Source: an uncultured Desulfuromonas sp. (GTDB lineage: Bacteria; Desulfobacterota; Desulfuromonadia; Desulfuromonadales; Desulfuromonadaceae). From it: DNA of 64,000 bases. The translations under genes were made by a program, and so were the position numbers. Of the stretch, positions 33,877 through 40,721 are shown one piece after another. The first letter of the stretch is position 1, and each line of letters begins with the position of its first letter. The DNA is taken from positions 3,404,225 to 3,468,224 of the forward strand of contig NZ_OY781461.1 of NCBI RefSeq assembly GCF_963676955.1, read 5' to 3'. The notes under the pieces are model-generated. The model saw nothing but the letters and a program-made list of their open reading frames with translations, made no database searches and was not told the DNA's origin.

Positions 33877-34530
33877 ACAGATGCCTCTCTAATCCGCCAG
33901 AACAGCTCCCAATGAGTGCACAATGGTACGTGAATTCCGATTCACATTAGAAAGCAAAGTCTTTATGGATTCAACAAAAAAATTCACTGGGTATTTTCAA
34001 CAAAAAGTAAAAGGTAAAATCAATGATGATTTGATTCACTTGGAGGTATTCAACATGTAGGCGCAAATCAGATTTTTATATACCATCTGATTCACTTTAT
34101 AGAGATCAACGAGTTCAAGGCCATCCATAAATGCAAAGTAGTAATCCTACTAACTTTGCCGGGAAAACGAACGGTTTGACGGTTCCAGAATTGTTAACCG
34201 ACCTATTATTGGGTTTAGTGCTCCTGACATTCGTGATTGCGCTAAAGCCCCCTTGATGGGAATCGCTAAAGCCCCCGGCTCGATCGGGGAATACTTAGTG
34301 CAAAAATCAATTTATATACTTAAGCTGTTCGTCATCTTCCAAACTATTTCCTGATTGGCAACCGTCTCTCCCCTCATTTGTTTGACGAAGCATCAGCTCA
34401 ATCATATTATTCGTCACAGATTTGTCACAATTTTGTCACACGATTTTCAATAAATTGAAAACAGCAGGGTTCGAGCTGGAACATCCGTCATAAGAATATA
34501 GAAAGCTGCAGCGCAAGCTACAGATTTTTA
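33877..34530. other. Long non-coding stretch upstream of the chemoreceptor
   Basis: About 650 bp without a convincing gene. Contents: the operator palindrome at 33930; three ATTCAC half-sites at 33982, 34034 and 34090; a direct repeat CGCTAAAGCCCCC at 34240-34252 and 34264-34276, the second followed by a CCCCG/CGGGG hairpin; and three GTCACA motifs at 34413, 34424 and 34435 spaced exactly 11 bp. It could hold a small RNA or remnants of an inserted element; I see no ORF. Confidence 0.5.
33930..33945. promoter_or_regulatory. Operator-like palindrome before the chemoreceptor gene
   Basis: GTGAATTCCGATTCAC is a perfect match to GTGAAT-N4-ATTCAC and lies 54 bp before the ATG at 33876. Confidence 0.6.
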
Positions 34531-34567
34531 TAAATAAAAAAGGCCTAGTCAGTCAGACTAGGCCTTT
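34531..34567 (-). terminator. Terminator of tRNA-Gly
   Basis: AAAGGCCTAGTC (34539-34550), loop AGTCA, GACTAGGCCTTT (34556-34567); on the minus strand the stem is followed by a T-run. Confidence 0.85.
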
Positions 34568-34575
34568 ATCATAAA

Positions 34576-34650
<75 letters not shown>

Positions 34651-34766
34651 GTTGAGCGAGACATTTTTTAACAAAAACTCCGGGATCAAGTCAAATAAAA
34701 AAAGTGCCTCAATGACATTTTTGTTAATGCCCTGTTCTGGTCGCCCGTGCGGGACATTTCCAAGAT

Positions 34767-34830
34767 GTTGAAAAAGTCCCATCAAGGCTTTTCAACGACG
34801 CACGCCAAAAATGCAATTTTTGTCGCCTGT
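34767..34830. repeat. Two-hairpin dispersed repeat, copy 1
   Basis: A GTTGAAAA...TTTTCAAC hairpin, then a CAAAAATGCAATTTTTG hairpin. The same arrangement, with scattered changes and in the other orientation, is at 48661-48727. This copy abuts the pgsA stop codon. Confidence 0.6.
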
Positions 34831-35426
34831 CAGTCCTGCGTGCCGGTCAGGACATTGTAAAACTTGTACAGGTAATCGCCACCGGACCACATGGCCATGA
34901 TAAAGGAGACATAGAAGAAAAAGCTGCCGACGAACTGCATGTCGACATGGAAGATCTCCCACTGAACGCCGAAGAACCAGTAATAATCATAATGCAGCAT
35001 CAAGGCAATGATCGCCACCATCTGGAAAATCGTCTTATATTTGCCGAGGTTGCTGGCCGCGATGACGATGCCTTCGGAGGACGCGATGGAACGCAGTCCG
35101 GTCACGGTCACTTCGCGGGCAATAATCAAGAACACCGCCCAGGCCGGCACCCGGTCGAGGGGGATCATCATGATCAAAGCGGCCATTACGATCAATTTAT
35201 CCGCCAACGGATCAAGAAACTTGCCCATCACGGTGACCAGTTGCCACTTACGCGCCAGATAACCATCCAGCCAATCGGTGATTGAGGCAACAGAGAACAC
35301 CACAGCGGCCCAGAATCCCATGGCACGGGAATCGGATAACAATAACAACATAACAACAGGGACACAGGCAATGCGGCCCAGTGTCAGCATATTAGGCAGA
35401 TTCAGTGAGGATGTGGGAAGTTTCAT
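34830..35426 (-). CDS. pgsA: CDP-diacylglycerol-glycerol-3-phosphate 3-phosphatidyltransferase
   Basis: 198 aa. The CDP-alcohol phosphotransferase motif D-G-x2-A-R-x8-G-x3-D-x3-D is complete (DGYLARKW...GKFLDPLADK, about 54-76). About five membrane segments are present. It makes phosphatidylglycerol phosphate at the inner membrane. Its ATG follows the transglycosylase stop directly, with no gap. It is close to the usual family length. Confidence 0.93.
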   Translation of the reverse strand: MKLPTSSLNLPNMLTLGRIACVPVVMLLLLSDSRAMGFWAAVVFSVASITDWLDGYLARKWQLVTVMGKFLDPLADKLIVMAALIMMIPLDRVPAWAVFLIIAREVTVTGLRSIASSEGIVIAASNLGKYKTIFQMVAIIALMLHYDYYWFFGVQWEIFHVDMQFVGSFFFYVSFIMAMWSGGDYLYKFYNVLTGTQD

Positions 35427-36002
35427 TTATGTATCACTCCGGCGATAGAGTTTCTGGAATTGTTTGACCTTTTCGACATAGTTCTGCGTTTCCTGATATG
35501 GCGGGATACCGCCGTACCGTTCAACGGTGCTGGGTCCGGCGTTATAGGCCGCCAGAGCCAGATCAAGATTCCCCTTGAAGCGATCGAGCATCTGACGCAG
35601 ATAACGGGTGCCTCCGGAAATATTCTGCAACGGATCAAAGGGATTCGAAAGTTTCAGATCTTTGGCGGTTTCCGGATGTAATTGCATCAGGCCCATGGCG
35701 CCTTTGGAAGAAACCGCATGAATATCATAGTTGCTTTCAGCCCGCACGACGGCCCGCACAAGATTGACATCGAGATGATTGAGCACGGCATAGCGCTTGA
35801 TCAGGTCGGCCACGGACCGGGACGACAGGTCCTTGTCACTGGCTTCATGAGCATAAAATGTGTAGTGGGATTTCACCGGCACATTGCTGAAATGGATGCG
35901 CCCGGCCGCATCAACGTATTTGTAGATCGCGGCATGGCCGGAGGCGACAGTTCCCCACAGACATAACAGGATCCCAACAACAATGTGATAGCGTACATTC
36001 AT
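35427..36002 (-). CDS. Lytic transglycosylase with N-terminal DUF4124-like segment
   Basis: 191 aa from ATG 36002, the first Met directly before a signal peptide (HIVVGILLCLWGTVASG); longer readings to 36098 add a basic extension without a binding site. After the signal comes IYKYVDAAGRIHFSNVP, a DUF4124-type motif, and from about 75 an SLT domain with catalytic Glu in RAESNYDIHAVSSKGAMGLM, QLHPETA and AAYNAGPSTV. It cleaves peptidoglycan glycan strands in the periplasm. It is in one operon with pgsA. Confidence 0.88.
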   Translation of the reverse strand: MNVRYHIVVGILLCLWGTVASGHAAIYKYVDAAGRIHFSNVPVKSHYTFYAHEASDKDLSSRSVADLIKRYAVLNHLDVNLVRAVVRAESNYDIHAVSSKGAMGLMQLHPETAKDLKLSNPFDPLQNISGGTRYLRQMLDRFKGNLDLALAAYNAGPSTVERYGGIPPYQETQNYVEKVKQFQKLYRRSDT

Positions 36003-36252
36003 GGTTTTTATCCCAATGGCCATTAAACGCTTCACTTTAAACGAAAACAACGCTTTGCACAATGCCTGCGCAACTGTCAAAGCGCTTGACAGGAGCAACT
36101 TTCAGCGCCAATAATGCGAAGTTGCTTCTGTTTTATGGTTTACTGTTGAGTTACAAGTCTACCACGATCCTATCGCGATCCTATCGTTCACGTGAGGATC
36201 TGTCGTCATGCAATGGTTTATTTAATTCTATTCTATCCTCCAGGGGACCGCA
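36003..36252. other. Intergenic promoter region between transglycosylase and nadB
   Basis: 250 bp between divergent genes. It contains an 11-bp tandem duplication CGATCCTATCG at 36165-36175 and 36176-36186. No other feature is supported. Confidence 0.4.
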
Positions 36253-37851
36253 ATGAAGATCACATCTGACTTTCTCATTATCGGCAGTGGAATCGCCGGG
36301 CTTTCTTTTGCCCTGCGTGTCGCGGATCAGGGGACTGTTTCCATCGTCACCAAACGCGAAATTTACGAAACATCAACCAATTATGCCCAAGGCGGCATTG
36401 CCACGGTTTTTTCCGAAGATGACTCGTTTGAGGCCCATGCTGAAGACACCATGGTTGCCGGGGCGTTTCTGTCCCATCGTGACATTGTTGATCTGGTCGT
36501 CGAAAGCGGACCGAAAGCCATTCAGGACCTGATTAACTTTGGTACCGATTTCACCAAAAACAGTGACGGTGAATACGATCTGACCCGCGAAGGCGGCCAC
36601 AGTCACCGCCGCATTCTCCACGCTTCGGATATCACCGGCCGGGAAATTGAGCGCGCGTTGGCTGCTGCCGTGGCCAAACATCCCAACATCACCGTGTATG
36701 AATATCATTGCGCCGTCGACCTGATTACTGAGGCCAAAGTCAAGCACCGCCGGGTGCCGGATAATCGCTGTCTGGGTGCCTATGTCCTCGACAGTAAAAA
36801 CAAGGAAGTGTTCACGTTTGGTGCCCAGGTAACGGTTCTCGCCACGGGTGGTGCCGGCAAGGTTTATCTCTACACCTCCAACCCCGATATCGCATCCGGT
36901 GATGGTGTGGCCATGGCCTATCGTGCCGGGGCCGCGGTGGCCAATATGGAATTTATGCAATTCCACCCCACCACCCTGTTCCACCCCCACGCCAAATCAT
37001 TCCTCATCTCCGAAGCGGTCCGTGGTGAAGGAGCGATTCTCAAACGGGCGGATGGGACGGCGTTTATGGAAAAATACCATAAACTCAAGGATCTCGCCCC
37101 GCGCGACATTGTTGCCCGAGCCATCGACAATGAGATGAAGACCAACGGCGATGATTGTGTGTTCCTCGATATTACCCACAAAGGCGCTGACTATATTCAG
37201 CAACGCTTTCCCAACATCTATGAAACCCTGATGAAGTACGGCGTTGACATGTCCAAAGAGCCGATCCCCGTGGTTCCGGCGGCCCATTATCTGTGCGGCG
37301 GCGTCAAAGTCGACAATCACGGTCAGACCGAAATTCGCAACCTGTTTGCCATTGGTGAAGTCTCCTGTACCGGACTGCACGGTGCCAATCGACTGGCCAG
37401 CAACAGCCTGCTTGAAGGGGCGGTTTTCGGCGAACGTGCCGCGGATAAGGCCATTGAAGTGGTCAGCAAAGAAACCTTTGACTACCCTTCCGTCGAGCCC
37501 TGGGACTACGGCAGTGCCACCAACAGTGACGAAGAGGTCGTGGTCAAGCACAACTGGGACGAAATCCGCATGAGCATGTGGAACTATGTCGGCATTGTGC
37601 GCTCGGACAAGCGTCTGACGCGCGCCCTGCGCCGCATCCAGATGATTCAGGAAGAGATTGCCGATTATTACTGGGATTTCTACGTCACCACCGATCTGCT
37701 TGAGTTGCGTAATCTGGCCACGGTGGCCGAGCTGATTATCCGCTGCGCGCTGAAACGCAAGGAAAGCCGCGGCCTGCATTACACCATCGACTATCCGCAG
37801 ACGGACGACATTCACTGCAAACAAGATACGGTTTTACGTAAAACATTTTAG
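36253..37851 (+). CDS. nadB: L-aspartate oxidase
   Basis: 532 aa; ATG near a CAGGGGA motif. FAD-binding Rossmann motif GSGIAGLSFALRVAD near residues 11-25, then NYAQGGIA, the flavin-site EGGHSHRRILH (near 113-123), HPTTLF and the C-terminal helical domain of the succinate dehydrogenase/aspartate oxidase family. It oxidises aspartate to iminoaspartate for NAD synthesis; in anaerobes fumarate is the usual electron acceptor. The length is normal. The chorismate mutase gene follows after 8 nt. Confidence 0.95.
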   Translation: MKITSDFLIIGSGIAGLSFALRVADQGTVSIVTKREIYETSTNYAQGGIATVFSEDDSFEAHAEDTMVAGAFLSHRDIVDLVVESGPKAIQDLINFGTDFTKNSDGEYDLTREGGHSHRRILHASDITGREIERALAAAVAKHPNITVYEYHCAVDLITEAKVKHRRVPDNRCLGAYVLDSKNKEVFTFGAQVTVLATGGAGKVYLYTSNPDIASGDGVAMAYRAGAAVANMEFMQFHPTTLFHPHAKSFLISEAVRGEGAILKRADGTAFMEKYHKLKDLAPRDIVARAIDNEMKTNGDDCVFLDITHKGADYIQQRFPNIYETLMKYGVDMSKEPIPVVPAAHYLCGGVKVDNHGQTEIRNLFAIGEVSCTGLHGANRLASNSLLEGAVFGERAADKAIEVVSKETFDYPSVEPWDYGSATNSDEEVVVKHNWDEIRMSMWNYVGIVRSDKRLTRALRRIQMIQEEIADYYWDFYVTTDLLELRNLATVAELIIRCALKRKESRGLHYTIDYPQTDDIHCKQDTVLRKTF

Positions 37852-37859
37852 GGGGCATT

Positions 37860-38132
37860 GTGACGATCGATGACATCCGCCAGGAAATCGACCGCCTGGA
37901 CAATGAGCTGCTGAAGATTTTCAACCGCCGCGCGGAACTGGCGCTGGAAATTGGCCATTTGAAAAAAGAACTCGACCTGCCGGTTTATGACCCGGCAAGG
38001 GAGAAACGCATTTTCACTAAGATGGCCGCAGCCAATCCGGGGCCACTGGACGATCAGGCCATCAAACGCCTGTTTGAGCGGGTGATTGACGAATCGCGGA
38101 CCCTCGAACGGATTAAAACGAAAGGACGCTGA
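37860..38132 (+). CDS. aroQ: Chorismate mutase, AroQ type
   Basis: 90 aa with a GTG start 8 nt after nadB. The all-helical AroQ pattern is plain: IRQEIDRLDNELLKIFNRR, then ELALEIGHLKKE with the conserved Arg and Lys, YDPAREKRI and a final ERVIDESRTLE. It converts chorismate to prephenate in the cytosol. A small gene encoding a DAHP-synthase-type regulatory domain follows after 2 nt. Confidence 0.92.
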   Translation: MTIDDIRQEIDRLDNELLKIFNRRAELALEIGHLKKELDLPVYDPAREKRIFTKMAAANPGPLDDQAIKRLFERVIDESRTLERIKTKGR

Positions 38133-38134
38133 CC

Positions 38135-38344
38135 ATGTTGGTGGTGATGAAAAAAGACGTTGCGGACGAGGAGTTGCAACAGGTCAAACAATATTTGATT
38201 GACGAAGATTTTGATTTTCATCAATCAACCGGAGCCAATCGCACGATTCTCGGTGTCATTGGCGACACCCGCACATTCAGCACGGAAAAGCTGGAAAAAC
38301 TGCCCGGAGTTCACGTTGTCTTCAAGATTCCACCGGAATCGTGA
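38135..38344 (+). CDS. Stand-alone ferredoxin-like regulatory domain of DAHP synthase
   Basis: 69 aa. The pattern MLVVMKKDVADEELQQV, FHQSTGANRTILGVIGDT and KLEKLPGVHVVFKI is that of the N-terminal ferredoxin-like (FXD) domain of type I DAHP synthases, which normally precedes the catalytic barrel and mediates aromatic amino-acid feedback. The catalytic part is absent: a stop and then a strong terminator follow. It is co-transcribed with chorismate mutase and may form a regulatory partner for it or for a DAHP synthase elsewhere. Confidence 0.75.
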   Translation: MLVVMKKDVADEELQQVKQYLIDEDFDFHQSTGANRTILGVIGDTRTFSTEKLEKLPGVHVVFKIPPES

Positions 38345-38362
38345 CAACAAAGATCAGAGTGT

Positions 38363-38402
38363 AAAAAAAGCCATCATGCCTCCAAGTATGATGGCTTTTT
38401 TT
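38363..38402 (+). terminator. Terminator of the nadB-aroQ operon
   Basis: AAAAAGCCATCAT and its complement ATGATGGCTTTTT around a 10-nt loop, followed by T residues. Confidence 0.88.
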
Positions 38403-38452
38403 GTGCCGGAATATAACATGAATAATCGTTCCTTAAAAAATAAAAACCTCAC

Positions 38453-38481
38453 TTGACAAAACAGTGTTTCCTTTGCATTCT
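38453..38481 (+). promoter_or_regulatory. Sigma-70-type promoter of the FeS/HybB/cytochrome operon
   Basis: TTGACA (38453-38458), a 17-nt spacer, CATTCT (38476-38481) preceded by TTG. The leader is about 90 nt before the ATG at 38581. Confidence 0.5.
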
Positions 38482-38490
38482 TAATGCGAA

Positions 38491-38505
38491 TGAGACTCGG
38501 TCTCA
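38491..38505. promoter_or_regulatory. Palindrome at the expected transcript start
   Basis: TGAGACTCGGTCTCA: perfect 6-bp arms around TCG, about 10 bp after the -10 element. It is a possible repressor site; regulator unknown. Confidence 0.35.
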
Positions 38506-38580
38506 ACAATATCTTTTGTCATGAGATGGCCATCACGTCCGGAAATGTCCCTGGCGTATGCCACACACAGGAGGGGAAGG

Positions 38581-39513
38581 ATGAAGCGTCGCACCTTTTT
38601 AAAAATCACGGTCGGCGCCGCCGCATCAACAGCCGGGGTTTGCCGCAGCAAACCGGCAAAAGCCTGGACGTCCAGAGCACCGACCGACAGCTATGGAGCC
38701 CTGGTGGATCTGACCCGCTGTATCGGCTGCCGCAAATGTGAACAGGCCTGCCAGCAGGAACACACCCTACCCGCGCCGTTGCGTCCCTTTGATGATCCGA
38801 CGGTCCTTGATGACAAACGGCGCCCCGATGCCATGAGCTACACCGTGGTCAACCGCTACCACAACGGCCGGGTCGACATGGACGGAAAGTTGATCGCCGA
38901 CTATGTCAAAGTACAGTGCATGCACTGTCAGGACCCGGCCTGCGCTTCGGCCTGTATTACCGGCGCGCTGAGCAAAACAGAGCACGGCGCCGTCCACTAC
39001 GATGTCAACAAATGCATTGGCTGCCGCTACTGTATGGTGGCCTGCCCGTTTGAGATCCCGGCGTATGAATATCACGATCCTGTGACACCGCGGGTGATGA
39101 AATGCACCTTCTGTGAACAGCGACTGCACGAAAAGAACCTGCCGCCCGCCTGTGCCACCATCTGCCCGACCGAGGCCATCACCTTCGGCAAGCGCTCGAC
39201 CCTGCTGAAACTGGCCCGCCGACGCCTGAAAGAACAGCCCGGTCGCTATACTCAGCACATCTATGGTGAACACGAAGTGGGCGGCACCTCGTGGCTGTAT
39301 CTGTCCGCGGTGCCGTTCAGCGAACTCGGATTTATCCCACTGCCGAACAAACCGCTGCCGAAACTGACGGAAACCCTGCAGCACAGCCTGTTCAGTTATC
39401 TGTGGTCACCGGCGGTGCTGTTCACCCTGCTGTCGGGGCTGTTCTTCTTTAACCGACGCAGGCAATTGAATCCGCACAAGAAACTTGAGGACAGCGCAGG
39501 AGGTGACGTATGA
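38581..39513 (+). CDS. Tat-exported four-cluster ferredoxin subunit (HybA/DmsB-like)
   Basis: 310 aa from ATG 38581 (AGGAGGGGAAGG upstream). The Tat signal is KRRTFLKITVGAAA. Four [4Fe-4S] motifs follow: CIGCRKCEQAC, CMHCQDPACASAC, CIGCRYCMVAC and CTFCEQRL with CATICP. A C-terminal membrane anchor (SPAVLFTLLSGLFFF) is present as in HybA. It carries electrons on the periplasmic face between the HybB-type quinol-binding protein and the multihaem cytochrome of the same operon. It overlaps hybB by 4 nt. Confidence 0.88.
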   Translation: MKRRTFLKITVGAAASTAGVCRSKPAKAWTSRAPTDSYGALVDLTRCIGCRKCEQACQQEHTLPAPLRPFDDPTVLDDKRRPDAMSYTVVNRYHNGRVDMDGKLIADYVKVQCMHCQDPACASACITGALSKTEHGAVHYDVNKCIGCRYCMVACPFEIPAYEYHDPVTPRVMKCTFCEQRLHEKNLPPACATICPTEAITFGKRSTLLKLARRRLKEQPGRYTQHIYGEHEVGGTSWLYLSAVPFSELGFIPLPNKPLPKLTETLQHSLFSYLWSPAVLFTLLSGLFFFNRRRQLNPHKKLEDSAGGDV

Positions 39514-40721
39514 GCAGCCATCACCACTCTCATCCCCATCCTCACCCCTATTCACCCGTGGCCTTGCGACGTCCCTTGTGGACGCCCGGCGTGCTGGTGA
39601 TGCTGGCCTTTATGGCCGCTGCGGCGATCACGCTGCTGGTTCGCTTCACCAGCGGCATCGGTGCTGTGTCCAACCTGAGCAATGCCCGTCCGTGGGGCTT
39701 GTGGGTGGCCATTGATGTGGCCACGGGCGTGGCTCTGGCTGCCGGCGGATTTACCACGGCGGCGTTGACCCACATCTGGGGCCATCATCGCTATGAGCCG
39801 GTGGTGCGCCCTGCCCTGTTGACGGCCATGCTCGGTTACAGCTTTGTTGTTTTCGGCCTGCTGGTGGACATTGGCCGCTCCTGGGCGATCTGGAAACCCA
39901 TTTTCTTTCAGAATCACCACTCGGTGCTATTTGAAGTGGCCATGTGCGTGCTGGTCTACCTGCATGTGTTGTATATCGAGTTCATACCGATCATCGATGA
40001 AGGGCTGAGTGTCGCGCTGCCGGGACGGCCAGTGCAGAAGCTTATCAGCGCGTTCAACCGTCATCTGGAACGAATCATGTGGGTGTTCATCGTTGCCGGC
40101 GTGGTGCTGTCCTGCATGCATCAATCCAGCCTCGGCTCGCTGATGCTGATTGCCCCGACCAAGGTTCACCCGCTGTGGTACACGCCGCTGCTGCCGCTGC
40201 TGTTTCTGCTCTCCGCCATTGCCGCGGGTTTTCCCATGGTGATTGTCGAAGCTACCCTGGCCAGCAGCTCTTTAGGGACCGATGACGAGATGGCGGTGCT
40301 GACGCCGTTATCCCGTTTTACCGCAGTGCTCCTCGGTCTGTATCTGGCCCTGAAAATCAGCGATTTAGTGTGGCGCGGCAGCTGGACCGGTCTGTTCGAC
40401 GGCACGGTACAAAGTAACGCCTTTCTGGTCGAAATGGGATTGGGCGTGGTGGTGCCGTTTCTGATGCTGCTCAATGGCAACGTGCGCCGTTCACGACGCT
40501 ACCTGTTTATCGCCGCCCTGCTGATTGTCGGCGGTGTCGTGCTCAACCGCATCAACGTGTTTATCATCGCTTTTACCCCACCGCTGACAGCGGATCATTA
40601 CAGCCCGGCGCTGGGAGAGATCCTCATCACCTGTGGTTTTGTCGCCACCCTGATGTTCTGCTACCGGCTGGCCGTCACCTATCTGCCGGTGCTGGCGGAA
40701 AAAAAGGAGAAAACGTCATGA
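39510..40721 (+). CDS. HybB/NrfD-family integral membrane quinone-binding subunit
   Basis: 403 aa. After a His-rich N-terminus (SHHHSHPHPHPY) come ten or so transmembrane segments of the NrfD/HybB/PsrC type, with RPWGLWVAIDV, SWAIWKP and HQSSLGSLMLI, residues characteristic of HybB. No haem or FeS motif is present. It exchanges electrons with menaquinone and passes them to the FeS subunit. It overlaps the upstream FeS gene and the downstream cytochrome gene by 4 nt each, so the three subunits are made together as a complex of the CISM/Cbc kind. Confidence 0.9.
   Translation: MSSHHHSHPHPHPYSPVALRRPLWTPGVLVMLAFMAAAAITLLVRFTSGIGAVSNLSNARPWGLWVAIDVATGVALAAGGFTTAALTHIWGHHRYEPVVRPALLTAMLGYSFVVFGLLVDIGRSWAIWKPIFFQNHHSVLFEVAMCVLVYLHVLYIEFIPIIDEGLSVALPGRPVQKLISAFNRHLERIMWVFIVAGVVLSCMHQSSLGSLMLIAPTKVHPLWYTPLLPLLFLLSAIAAGFPMVIVEATLASSSLGTDDEMAVLTPLSRFTAVLLGLYLALKISDLVWRGSWTGLFDGTVQSNAFLVEMGLGVVVPFLMLLNGNVRRSRRYLFIAALLIVGGVVLNRINVFIIAFTPPLTADHYSPALGEILITCGFVATLMFCYRLAVTYLPVLAEKKEKTS

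Noticed and set aside
34236-34290. Cyclic-di-GMP/GEMM-type riboswitch suggested by GCTAAAGCCCCCGG
   Set aside because: The conserved GEMM core and tetraloop-receptor pattern are not present, and no gene follows on the plus strand; only a direct repeat and a short hairpin are supported.
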